Origin: Planctomycetaceae bacterium
GTDB lineage: Bacteria > Planctomycetota > Planctomycetia > Planctomycetales > Planctomycetaceae
Direction: 5' to 3'
DNA length: 64,000 nt
Assembly: GCA_014762625.1 (NCBI GenBank)
Contig: JABURQ010000148.1
Span: 1 to 64,000 of the forward strand
This document shows positions 42,084 to 49,603 of this stretch, piece after piece. Position 1 is the first letter of the stretch. The number at the start of each line of letters is the position of its first letter. The notes under the pieces are model-generated. The model saw only the letters and a list, made by a program, of their open reading frames with translations. It was not told the origin of the DNA and searched no databases. A program made the translations under genes and the position numbers.

Positions 42084-42427
42084 TGCCGCATCGCAATCTA
42101 GAAATGAACTATACCCCACCAACAGTTGTCGCTTTCAAATCAGGGGCAATCAGCAGCACTGCCATCGGCCTGACAGACCTCGGGTTCACCGCCGAAGAAA
42201 TTGCGGAGGCAGAGAGGGCAATCATTTCGACTCATGCAACCGAGGTTCATATGCGTTGGGATGGTGGGAATCCGACTGGGACTACGGGAATTATGCTTGA
42301 TGAGGGGAGCGGTGCGGCTTTCGCCGTCATTGTCGGTTCAGAGAATCTCCAGAATCTAAAGTTCATCAAGGAATCAGGCGGGGCTGACGGAACGCTCTCA
42401 GTCATGCTCGAAAAGCAGAACACCTAA
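42083..42427 (+). CDS. Hypothetical phage protein, 114 aa
   Basis: The ATG shares its first base with the previous stop (TAATG). The sequence, with GAISSTAIGLTDLGFTAEEI, ATEVHMRWDGGNPTGTTGIM and ENLQNLKFIKESGG, is a compact beta-rich domain of a type I have seen in small phage structural or decoration proteins. I cannot name a family. Coupling to the membrane-protein gene suggests joint expression. Confidence 0.5.
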   Translation: MPHRNLEMNYTPPTVVAFKSGAISSTAIGLTDLGFTAEEIAEAERAIISTHATEVHMRWDGGNPTGTTGIMLDEGSGAAFAVIVGSENLQNLKFIKESGGADGTLSVMLEKQNT

Positions 42428-42534
42428 TACTGCTGACAGAAGAATAGCCCGAAACTCGCTGACGTATTGAAATGGAGGGTTCGAGTTCTCGCTGTGAAGC
42501 TCGGACACATTCACACCAAATTAGGAGCAGACTA

Positions 42535-43014
42535 ATGAAGCAGCTAATCTACACGACACTCATCCTCACATCAACAATTATTGCTTATGGCCAAGTCCGG
42601 AGCGGAAACCCGATAAAAGACTGGATCGACACCCAGAGACAAATAAGGGCCACAAATACCAGCAAGTATTCTGAAGATCGGGCATTATCGTTGGATTTCG
42701 TAACTGGAGGTTACGCAGATAAATCCTCCCAGCCATATCTAATGGTACTGGATGTGGACGATATCCCGGAACTCGACGAGAATAATGGAAAGCATTTTGC
42801 CACAATCCTCGTCAGGCAAGCTGTTGAGGGCAGCAAGAGCTATATTGCCCAAACTCCGGAAGGCCCTGTTGTCGTCGAGGGAGAACACAAAACAGCCGAA
42901 TTCCGATTAGGTGTGGCAACTGATCGACGCGGCAACATTGAAATCTCCGTATGGGGCAAGAACGGTAAACGATGGGTCAACCGATCCATCGAAAGTGACT
43001 GGTTAGACGAATAA
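42535..43014 (+). CDS. Secreted hypothetical protein, 159 aa
   Basis: The ATG at 42535 has the AGGAGCAGA site found before several phage genes. The first 20 residues (MKQLIYTTLILTSTIIAYGQ) are a Sec signal, so the product is exported from the lysogen or infected cell. The mature part is beta-rich (VVEGEHKTAEFRLGVATDRR) and has no cysteine. An exported phage product could alter the cell surface or block superinfection, but this is inference. Two terminators follow. Confidence 0.6.
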   Translation: MKQLIYTTLILTSTIIAYGQVRSGNPIKDWIDTQRQIRATNTSKYSEDRALSLDFVTGGYADKSSQPYLMVLDVDDIPELDENNGKHFATILVRQAVEGSKSYIAQTPEGPVVVEGEHKTAEFRLGVATDRRGNIEISVWGKNGKRWVNRSIESDWLDE

Positions 43015-43048
43015 GGCTGGCCCTCGGACTGTGTAGGTCCGAAGCCAA

Positions 43049-43083
43049 GGCCCGGCAGTAGTCTACGCTCCTGTCGGGCTTTT
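43049..43083 (+). terminator. Rho-independent terminator, first of a tandem pair
   Basis: GCCCGGCAG (43050-43058) pairs with CTGTCGGGC (43071-43079), with one G-U pair, followed by TTTT. It lies 35 bases after the stop of the secreted-protein gene. Confidence 0.8.
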
Positions 43084-43114
43084 CAAATCAAGGGACTGTG
43101 GCGGTTCCTGCCTG

Positions 43115-43154
43115 AGACCCCAGCAGATTGTTACGCCTCTGCTGGGGTCTTTCC
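43115..43154 (+). terminator. Rho-independent terminator, second of a tandem pair
   Basis: AGACCCCAGCAGA (43115-43127) pairs perfectly with TCTGCTGGGGTCT (43138-43150), followed by TTCC. It directly precedes a CAAARATARRG motif, so one transcript ends and the next begins here. Confidence 0.8.
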
Positions 43155-43159
43155 ATACA

Positions 43160-43170
43160 CAAAAATAAAG
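43160..43170 (+). promoter_or_regulatory. CAAARATARRG motif, copy 5 (CAAAAATAAAG)
   Basis: Identical to the copy at 37233. It ends one base before the ATG of the HNH gene and follows the tandem terminators by six bases. Confidence 0.55.
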
Positions 43171-43171
43171 C

Positions 43172-43558
43172 ATGCGGAAATACAAACCCCTACAATCCAA
43201 AAAGCAATTCAAGCGTCCCATACGCAGAAACCCAGATGCCCCAAAGGATAGGCACACCGTACCTGCCCACAAAAGAGGCTACGACTCCAAATGGAGACGA
43301 GCAAGGGACGGATTCTTACGCCGTCACCCACTCTGCCGAAGATGCGAGGCCGAAGGACGAGTCACTCCTGCTAACTGCGTGGACCACATAATCCCATGGA
43401 CCTCAGTCCCAACGTATGAAGAACAACGCAAACTCTTCTGGGATTCGAGTAACTGGCAATCCCTCTGCGACCATAGGAGCCCACATAACTGCCACGCTAA
43501 AAAGACGGCAGAAGATCAGGCGAAGTACGACACCTACCCAGCTATGACCAAAGGGTAG
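43172..43558 (+). CDS. Phage HNH endonuclease (packaging type), 128 aa
   Basis: Two zinc knuckles and an HNH core are visible: HPLCRRCEAEGRV, then CVDHIIPW, then NWQSLCDHRSPHNCHAKKT. Position one gene before the terminase small subunit and small size match the HNH proteins of HK97-like phages, which act with terminase in DNA maturation. The Lys/Arg-rich N-terminus would bind DNA. The ATG abuts the motif at 43160 and has no separate ribosome-binding site, as for the gene at 39873. Confidence 0.88.
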   Translation: MRKYKPLQSKKQFKRPIRRNPDAPKDRHTVPAHKRGYDSKWRRARDGFLRRHPLCRRCEAEGRVTPANCVDHIIPWTSVPTYEEQRKLFWDSSNWQSLCDHRSPHNCHAKKTAEDQAKYDTYPAMTKG

Positions 43559-43563
43559 AAGCT

Positions 43564-43574
43564 CAAAAATAGGT
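43564..43574 (+). promoter_or_regulatory. CAAARATARRG motif, copy 6 (CAAAAATAGGT)
   Basis: It lies five bases after the HNH stop and 27 before the next ATG. It is followed by AGGAATACACCCC, which recurs after the copy at 43932, so the two share about 27 bp with three differences. Confidence 0.5.
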
Positions 43575-43601
43575 AGGAATACACCCCTATTAGGAGCAGA
43601 C

Positions 43602-43919
43602 ATGAAATTCTCAGAGTTCATGGATTCTACCCTCTCATCACACCCAATAATCCTGCAAGTCAACGATTCCGCGAAAGAACGAATCACCTCCCTCATCGAA
43701 TGCCAAATAGAGGAAGTTCAGCACAGGGCTGAAGACGCAGGAATAGAGTTGACGCCGAAGTATCAGCTACGTGTCGGGAAGAGAGAGCCTGACAAATTCA
43801 TGCTGCGTCCAGTCGGTGAAGGCGAGCCCGATACTCTCATACGCATGCTGCAAGAGCAGATTGAGCAGCATCAAGACGAGGCTGAAATCTCAATCATGCT
43901 GCTAGGGCTCAAGGGGTAG
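43602..43919 (+). CDS. Hypothetical phage protein, 105 aa
   Basis: TAGGAGCAGA lies immediately upstream of the ATG. The product is mostly helical (AKERITSLIECQIEEVQHRA, then MLQEQIEQHQDEAEISIMLL) with no cysteine cluster or membrane segment. No family is recognised. It sits alone between two promoter-like motifs, between the HNH gene and the terminase operon, so it may be a regulator or a packaging accessory; this is position-based only. Confidence 0.55.
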   Translation: MKFSEFMDSTLSSHPIILQVNDSAKERITSLIECQIEEVQHRAEDAGIELTPKYQLRVGKREPDKFMLRPVGEGEPDTLIRMLQEQIEQHQDEAEISIMLLGLKG

Positions 43920-43931
43920 GGAAGACCGGCT

Positions 43932-43942
43932 CAAAGATACAT
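43932..43942 (+). promoter_or_regulatory. CAAARATARRG motif, copy 7 (CAAAGATACAT)
   Basis: It is preceded by GGCT and followed by AGGAATACACCCC, as at 43564. It lies 126 bases upstream of the terminase small-subunit gene. The 148-base gap has no other gene but is rich in CCCC runs. Confidence 0.45.
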
Positions 43943-44067
43943 AGGAATACACCCCATACCCCAAGGGGGTCTCCAAAACTAGGGGCAGGAATTCCTAAAC
44001 CACCAGACCCACCCCACTTCTTGACTGTCAAATAATTGGGAATCCTAAGTGTTTTGAGGGAATTATT

Positions 44068-44481
44068 ATGAGCGGAAATATTCCTACTTGCCCAGTGATT
44101 CTGAAAGGCGAAGCCAAGCGAGAGTGGAAGCGTCTCACCGAGGAATTGGATAATCAGGGCCTAATCAATCACCTCGACCGTGGAATCCTCGCGAATTACT
44201 GCCTCGCTTGGGGCAGATGGGTCGAACTCGAAAAGCAGCTTACAGAATTCGAGACGCTTTGGATCAGGGTTGGTGTCGGAGCCTCTGCTCAACTCCATCC
44301 GAGGCAGGAATACCGGATGGCCCAAGATCAACTCAAAGTCTTGAAGGATTTATCGGTCCTGCTCGGCCTCTGCCCGCAATCACGGCAGAAGCTTCGGACT
44401 GAGATCAAGCAGTTGGAGTCGAAGAAGAAATCCACGAAGCCGACAGCCTCGAAACCTAAGCATCTGAAGGTGGTCTCATGA
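44068..44481 (+). CDS. Terminase small subunit, P27 family, 137 aa
   Basis: GEAKREWKRLTEELDNQGLI, then LDRGILANYCLAWGRWVELE and the LKVLKDLSVLLGLCPQSRQK block, are the standard P27-family pattern (a...W.ri...L...g.l...d...l..ya..w..y......l, then g..p..r..l). It recognises the packaging site and recruits the large subunit. TGAGGGAAT precedes the ATG. The C-terminus is a Lys-rich tail. Its stop overlaps the TerL ATG by four bases. Confidence 0.88.
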   Translation: MSGNIPTCPVILKGEAKREWKRLTEELDNQGLINHLDRGILANYCLAWGRWVELEKQLTEFETLWIRVGVGASAQLHPRQEYRMAQDQLKVLKDLSVLLGLCPQSRQKLRTEIKQLESKKKSTKPTASKPKHLKVVS

Positions 44482-46205
44482 AAATCGACCCCGTCACCAA
44501 GAGGTGGATGCGGAATGCCAGCGATGAGAAGGCGGTGGAGGCGGGTTGTTGGTTCGTAGAGGAGTTGGGGCAGTACGCCGTCGATTGGATTCAGGAACAC
44601 TGCTATCTCTATCAGGGGAAGTGTGCCGGTCAGCCGATTGAGTTGATGCCTTGGCAGTATGATGCCGTGATGCGGATGTTCGGCTGGTTCCGCTTCGATC
44701 AGGAAGTCTATGAGGATGATAAGCGGCTCGGGGTTCTCCCAGAGGAGGAATGGGGAGTCGTTCGTCGGTTCAAGCAGGCTTGTTTGTGGGTGCCCAAGAA
44801 GAATGGGAAATCCCCCCTTCTCGCTGCTCTCGGTTTGTATCTCCTTGTGGGTGACGGCGAGCCGGGGCAGAGGGTTTATTTCGGAGCCAAGGACGGAACG
44901 CAGGCTCGGCGTGTGGTCGGCGATAATGCTATGAAGATGGTCGAGTATATGGACCGAAAGGGGATTCCATTATTCGACGAGATCAAGACGCATGTCCGAG
45001 AGAAGACGATCCAACACCTCCCGAGTGACTCGGCTCTGGAAATCCTGGCTTCTGCGAATTCCGCGAATCAAGACGCTCTACACGGAATCAATGGCTCGGT
45101 GCTGATCGATGAGACCCACGTTGTGGATTCCTATTTCATGGGAGTCATCAAGCAGGCGGGTATCTCGCGTAGGAATCCTTTCCAGATCGAGGTTTCTACG
45201 GCTGGTCTCAATCCGCATTCCTACGGGAAGAAGCGATTCGATTATTGCGAGAAGGTGATCGCGGGAGAGGCGGACGATATTGAGTTATTGGCGGTGATTT
45301 ATGCGGCTCCGCAGGATGTGACGGACGAGCAGCTTGATAAAGATCCCCTGAAGTATGCGAGGTTGGCGAATCCCGCTTTGGGTTACACGCTCACCGAGTC
45401 TGGTTTCATGACCTCCTACAATCAGATGCGGCAGAATACCGAGGACTGGACCAACTTCAAATTCGAGCGTTTGAATCTCTGGCAGAATTCCTCGCATAGT
45501 TGGTTGGAGGAGGCGGTCTGGGATGCTTGCCGGTCTGATTTCGAGCCGGAGCAGTTGCGGGGTCTCCCTTGCTTTGGCGGGTTGGACTATGCTCCTTCGT
45601 TCGATGCGACGAGTTTCCAGTTGGTGATCCCTGATGGGGATTTGGTTTATCTCCTGAGTTGGATTTGGATCAATGAGAAGACGCGGGATTCGGAACATAA
45701 GCTGATTGAGTGGTCGCAGTGGGAGGATGAGGGGGCTGTTCGTGTGGTTCCGGGGCCGACTGTGACGCATGCGGCGATGAAGGCTGACCTCGTGGAGATC
45801 TTCGAGCAGTTCCCGGAAATGCAGGCTCTGGCTTACGACCCTGCCCGCATGTCGAATCTCGCTATCGAGCTTGAGACGTTGGGGCTCCCGATGGTGACTT
45901 TCAAGCAGACGTCGTCCTTCTTGACGGAGCCGATTCGGGAATTCGAGCGGTACGTGATGGAGGGGAAGGTTCGCCATGAGGGGAATCCTTGTATGGATTG
46001 GATGGTGGATAATGCTCAGAAGAAGGTCTATGCGGATTCTGGTAAGTGTGCCATCGTCAAGCCGAGTCATGGTAGGTCGATTCGGAGGATTGACGGTGTG
46101 GATGCTGCGTTGATGGCGTTCGCTATGTGGCTGCAACAGGAGTGTATCGAGGATAAGACCAGTATTTACTCGAAGCCAGAGGATGAAAGGGTTGTGTTTC
46201 TGTGA
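44478..46205 (+). CDS. Terminase large subunit, 575 aa
   Basis: The ATPase has a Walker A-type loop VPKKNGKS (residues 105-112) and Walker B SVLIDETH (Asp211, Glu212). The nuclease domain has CFGGLDYAPSFDAT with Asp370, a second acidic site near YDPARM, and the final SIRRIDGVDAALMA Asp near residue 550. This is the phage terminase-like family partnering P27 small subunits in HK97-type phages. It pumps DNA into the prohead. Codon use becomes progressively G/T-ending toward the 3' end. It overlaps the next gene (GTGA). Confidence 0.95.
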   Translation: MKIDPVTKRWMRNASDEKAVEAGCWFVEELGQYAVDWIQEHCYLYQGKCAGQPIELMPWQYDAVMRMFGWFRFDQEVYEDDKRLGVLPEEEWGVVRRFKQACLWVPKKNGKSPLLAALGLYLLVGDGEPGQRVYFGAKDGTQARRVVGDNAMKMVEYMDRKGIPLFDEIKTHVREKTIQHLPSDSALEILASANSANQDALHGINGSVLIDETHVVDSYFMGVIKQAGISRRNPFQIEVSTAGLNPHSYGKKRFDYCEKVIAGEADDIELLAVIYAAPQDVTDEQLDKDPLKYARLANPALGYTLTESGFMTSYNQMRQNTEDWTNFKFERLNLWQNSSHSWLEEAVWDACRSDFEPEQLRGLPCFGGLDYAPSFDATSFQLVIPDGDLVYLLSWIWINEKTRDSEHKLIEWSQWEDEGAVRVVPGPTVTHAAMKADLVEIFEQFPEMQALAYDPARMSNLAIELETLGLPMVTFKQTSSFLTEPIREFERYVMEGKVRHEGNPCMDWMVDNAQKKVYADSGKCAIVKPSHGRSIRRIDGVDAALMAFAMWLQQECIEDKTSIYSKPEDERVVFL

Positions 46206-46396
46206 GTAATGGTACCCGTCAGACAAACATCAAGAAGGAGAGGCTTATCGGTTTCCCGGAGTTCCTAGCAATTTTGGGAACCATTTCGATAGGTCTCGGC
46301 CTCTGGCTCATATCACTTCCAGCATTCTTAATCGGTGTTGGCGGGATGCTTTTAACAGCCTCCTACATGGTTCAGAGGTACTTCTCCAATGCCTAG
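46202..46396 (+). CDS. Small membrane protein between terminase and portal, 64 aa
   Basis: The GTG start overlaps the TerL stop by four bases (GTGA). Two short hydrophobic stretches (FLAILGTISIGLGLWLISLP and AFLIGVGGMLLTASYMV) make a helical hairpin across the membrane. Small two-helix proteins at this position occur in some HK97-like phages, but their function is unknown. It is followed after 20 bases by the portal gene. Confidence 0.6.
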   Translation: MSNGTRQTNIKKERLIGFPEFLAILGTISIGLGLWLISLPAFLIGVGGMLLTASYMVQRYFSNA

Positions 46397-46416
46397 TCAT
46401 ATGATGAGAATACCTG

Positions 46417-48138
46417 ATGGGACTCCTCCAACGCATTTTCCGAAGCGATTCACTAGAAAATCCCAGCGTCTCGCTGTCTGACCCTGCCGCAGTTGAGAAG
46501 CTGTTCGGGGATCAGAAGAGTATCTCGGGAGTCCGTGTTACGGAGAAGAAGGCCCTCGGACATGCTCCTCTCTGGCGTGGTCTGAACCTGATTTCGGACT
46601 CGGTGGCGAAGTTGGCCCTCAACGTCTACAAGATGAATGAGGACGACTATCCCGAAATCCAGAAGAAACACCCTGCTTATAAGTTGATGCGACGTAAGCC
46701 GAATCACCTGATGACGGCGGGGATTTTCAAGAAGACGCTCACCTATCACGCGATGTTCTATGGGAATGGGTACGCTGCCATCTTCCGCGATGGTCGGAAT
46801 GTGCCGGTGGCTCTCTCGATTCTCAACCCGTCCACATTCCCACTCTTGAGGAATGGGGAGTTGTGGTACGTGACGACTCTCCCTTCTGGCGAGCAGCGGA
46901 AAATTCCGGCTCGTGACATCCTCCACCTGAAGGGTCTCGCGTTCGATGGCCTTCACGGTTACTCCGTCATCGAGATCATGGCGGATACTCTCGGTCTCAA
47001 CATGGCTGCCAGTGATTATGCGGGTCAGTTCTTCGGACAGGGAGCTTCGGCTTCTGGCGTCCTGATGATGCCGGGACACTTGGACAAGGAGGCCCATAAG
47101 CAGGCGATGAAAGACTTTGCCAAGATCGCTACCGGTTTGAAGAATGCCCATAAGGTAGGAGTTCTCCAAGACGGCGTAAAGTGGCAACCTCTGACGATCA
47201 AGGCGAGCGAAGCCCAACTGCTCGAATCGCGGAAGTATGGCGTGAAGGAGGTGGCCAACATCCTGGGGATTCCGCCACACAAACTCGGTGACGATTCGCG
47301 GACGGGTTATTCCTCCATCGAGGCTGAGAATCAGAGTTACTTAGATGATGCTCTGGATACGTGGCTTTGCCGTTGGGAGGAGGAGTGCTGGGACAAGCTG
47401 CTTTCAGAGGGTGAGAAAAATGCGGATCAACACGAGTGGGAGTTTGATCGCGATGCTTTGCTTCGTATGTCGAAGCTGGACCAGACTCGCGAGTATGCGA
47501 TGGGTCGGCAATGGGGATTGTACTCCATCAACGATGGGCGTCGCCGGAAGAATCTCCCACCTGTTGATGGTGGGGATGTCTACCTTTCACCGAGCAACAT
47601 GGTCGATGCAACCAAGCTGGATGAGGAGCCGGAAGATACTCCCCAGGATTCACCGGATGAGCCGGATACCGATCCGACACAACAACCAAATCCGGATGAT
47701 CCGGACGCCCAAGAGGACACGAACCCTCTGGGGCAGAATTCGCATGATCCGGTGGCTCACGAGGCTCAGATTGATCTGGTTGTCGAGCGTCTTCAGCGGC
47801 TCACGCAGGTGGAACAGAAGCAGATCGTGAAGGCAGCGGAGCGGGAGAAGAACTTCCTCGGTTGGCTCGATAAGTTTCTCCCGCAGCAAGAAAAGCGTCT
47901 TTCTGACGGTCTAGAGGCAATCCTCAGTTCGATATTCAAGATGCGTCAGAGTGCGACGGAGGCCCAACTCGTAGCCTCCGGTGGTGCCTCGGATTACATG
48001 GAGGAACTGAGGGGTTTGCTCCTCGATATTTGTGGGCGTTCGACAACATCTGAACTGCGGAAGAATGTGGAGTCTATCCCATATTGGGAGGAATCTTATT
48101 TGAGACGATTCGCAGAAGAACTCATCGAGCAAGCGTAA
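46417..48138 (+). CDS. HK97-family portal protein, 573 aa
   Basis: The core is typical: LWRGLNLISDSVAKLALNVY, KTLTYHAMFYGNGYAAIFRD, ILHLKGLAFDGLHGYSVIEI and GIPPHKLGDDSRTGYSSIEA, then SYLDDALDTWLCRWEEECWD. The portal forms the dodecameric DNA gate of the capsid. The C-terminal 190 residues are an extension: a Pro/Asp-rich linker (about 405-450) followed by a helical domain. That makes it longer than the usual 400-450. A perfect hairpin follows the stop at 48145. Confidence 0.95.
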   Translation: MGLLQRIFRSDSLENPSVSLSDPAAVEKLFGDQKSISGVRVTEKKALGHAPLWRGLNLISDSVAKLALNVYKMNEDDYPEIQKKHPAYKLMRRKPNHLMTAGIFKKTLTYHAMFYGNGYAAIFRDGRNVPVALSILNPSTFPLLRNGELWYVTTLPSGEQRKIPARDILHLKGLAFDGLHGYSVIEIMADTLGLNMAASDYAGQFFGQGASASGVLMMPGHLDKEAHKQAMKDFAKIATGLKNAHKVGVLQDGVKWQPLTIKASEAQLLESRKYGVKEVANILGIPPHKLGDDSRTGYSSIEAENQSYLDDALDTWLCRWEEECWDKLLSEGEKNADQHEWEFDRDALLRMSKLDQTREYAMGRQWGLYSINDGRRRKNLPPVDGGDVYLSPSNMVDATKLDEEPEDTPQDSPDEPDTDPTQQPNPDDPDAQEDTNPLGQNSHDPVAHEAQIDLVVERLQRLTQVEQKQIVKAAEREKNFLGWLDKFLPQQEKRLSDGLEAILSSIFKMRQSATEAQLVASGGASDYMEELRGLLLDICGRSTTSELRKNVESIPYWEESYLRRFAEELIEQA

Positions 48139-48144
48139 ATAAAT

Positions 48145-48172
48145 TGAGCCGAGTGTTACTGCACTCGGCTCA
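48145..48172 (+). terminator. Strong hairpin after the portal gene
   Basis: TGAGCCGAGTG and CACTCGGCTCA pair over 11 bp around a 6-base loop. Only ATTAG follows, not a T run, so it could slow or stabilise the message rather than terminate it. Confidence 0.5.
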
Positions 48173-48205
48173 TTAGCAACAACCTTGATTAGGAAGGATG
48201 TCACT

Positions 48206-48760
48206 ATGACATATTTACCTGAAGACCAGAGAGTCCCGCTTTCGCCGAAGTCTCGGCACGAACGAATCCCGATTGGCTCGAAGTTCGGGAGGCTTACTGT
48301 GATCAGCGAACCGTTCAAAGACCACAGACATAGCGTGAATTACGAATGCTTATGTGATTGTGGTCAAAGTGTCACGGCTCAAGCATTTCATCTTCGGAAC
48401 AGCAATATTACCTCCTGCGGTTGTTTGCATGATGAAGTTGGTGCTGAACATCTCGCGATGAACCACAAACTGGGACATGCAAAACGAAATAGTGTATCAC
48501 CCACATATGTCTCTTGGAAAGCGATGCGACAACGATGCGAATATCTTCGCCATAAGAGCTTCAGCAATTACGGCGGTCGCGGTATTCGGGTTTGTGAGAG
48601 ATGGGAGTCCTTCGAGAATTTCCTCGCTGATATGGGGGAGAGACCTGCAGGGACGACGATAGATCGAATTGACCCTGATGGGAATTATGAACCGGGAAAT
48701 TGCCGCTGGGCAACCCCTGCTGAACAAACCCAAAATCGTAGGTGTTCTGTCAAATCCTAA
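48206..48760 (+). CDS. Free-standing HNH-type homing endonuclease, 184 aa
   Basis: AGGAAGGA precedes the ATG. The N-terminal half has a CxCG...CGC cluster (ECLCDCGQSVTAQAF, then SCGCLHDE) that may bind zinc. The C-terminal half is the familiar block YVSWKAMRQRCEYL, NYGGRGIRVCERWESFENFL, TIDRIDPDGNYEPGNCRWAT and EQTQNRR of phage HNH homing nucleases. It splits the usual portal-protease pair. This is a known way for such genes to spread without harming phage genes. Confidence 0.85.
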   Translation: MTYLPEDQRVPLSPKSRHERIPIGSKFGRLTVISEPFKDHRHSVNYECLCDCGQSVTAQAFHLRNSNITSCGCLHDEVGAEHLAMNHKLGHAKRNSVSPTYVSWKAMRQRCEYLRHKSFSNYGGRGIRVCERWESFENFLADMGERPAGTTIDRIDPDGNYEPGNCRWATPAEQTQNRRCSVKS

Positions 48761-48791
48761 GGTAAGCATTCAATCTTCAGAGGCTTACCAA

Positions 48792-49439
48792 ATGAATAAA
48801 CTCGAACTACGATTCCTTGCGAACTCCCGCTCGAAGGTGAACCTCTCGAAGGTTCCGGTCCTGTCGAAGCGTGCGGAGGATGACGACGAGGAACAGGCTC
48901 AAGAATCAAGGATTATTACTGGATATGCTGCGGTCTTCTATGACGCTGACGAGGAAGGGACTGAATTTGATCTCTTTGGGGATGGTTCGGTTCTGGAGCG
49001 GATTGATCGCGGTGCTTTCACCAACGCCCTTGACCGTCCTGATGATGTGCGGGGTCTCTTTAACCATTCTGCAGATTACCTGCTTGGTCGAACTGCTTCG
49101 GAGACTGTTCGACTAGAGGTGGATGATGTCGGGCTGAAGTATTCCATCGACCTCCCGGACACGAGCCTTGGACGGGATATGGAGGTGCTGATCGCTCGCA
49201 AGGATATCACTGGTTCGAGTTTCGGATTCTTCGTTGATGGCGAGAAATTCGAGAGAGATGGAGAGGTGGTGATCCGAACGATTACGGATGTGACTCTTCG
49301 AGACGTTGCTCCTGTCACTTTCCCCGCTTACGAGGGAACGAGCGTGTCTGAACGGTCGAAGGATTCCATCCGAACTTACCGGGGAACTCCCCGACTAAAT
49401 ATGGCGAAGCGTCGCGAGGAGAGACGCCTCGCGTATTGA
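48792..49439 (+). CDS. HK97-type prohead protease, 215 aa
   Basis: MNKLELRF (start 48792, after GAGG) opens a U35-type protease. Visible blocks are ITGYAAVFYD, RGAFTNAL, LFNHSADYLLGRTASETVRL with the catalytic His92, and ARKDITGSSFGFFVD with the catalytic Ser (142 or 143). It cleaves the capsid N-terminal delta domain during maturation. The frame also opens upstream within the homing-endonuclease gene, but that part has no family similarity. The major capsid gene follows. Confidence 0.92.
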   Translation: MNKLELRFLANSRSKVNLSKVPVLSKRAEDDDEEQAQESRIITGYAAVFYDADEEGTEFDLFGDGSVLERIDRGAFTNALDRPDDVRGLFNHSADYLLGRTASETVRLEVDDVGLKYSIDLPDTSLGRDMEVLIARKDITGSSFGFFVDGEKFERDGEVVIRTITDVTLRDVAPVTFPAYEGTSVSERSKDSIRTYRGTPRLNMAKRREERRLAY

Positions 49440-49449
49440 GCCTTTCGCT

Positions 49450-49460
49450 CAAAACTAGAG
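49450..49460 (+). promoter_or_regulatory. CAAARATARRG motif, copy 8 (CAAAACTAGAG)
   Basis: One mismatch to the consensus (C for A/G at position 6). It begins 10 bases after the protease stop and heads the 144-base leader of the major capsid gene, which also contains the hairpin GCGAAAT/ATTTCGC near 49518-49535. Confidence 0.5.
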
Positions 49461-49603
49461 TAACAATTCAACAACAGAGCTTCATAGGCAACTCAAACGC
49501 GGTCTGTGGGTCTCACGCGAAATTTCTATTTCGCTGGGGTCTCATTCCGCGTTTTGTCATGTCGGTAGCGAGCCTCCAGCAATACCTAAGTGAGGAGGCT
49601 ATC

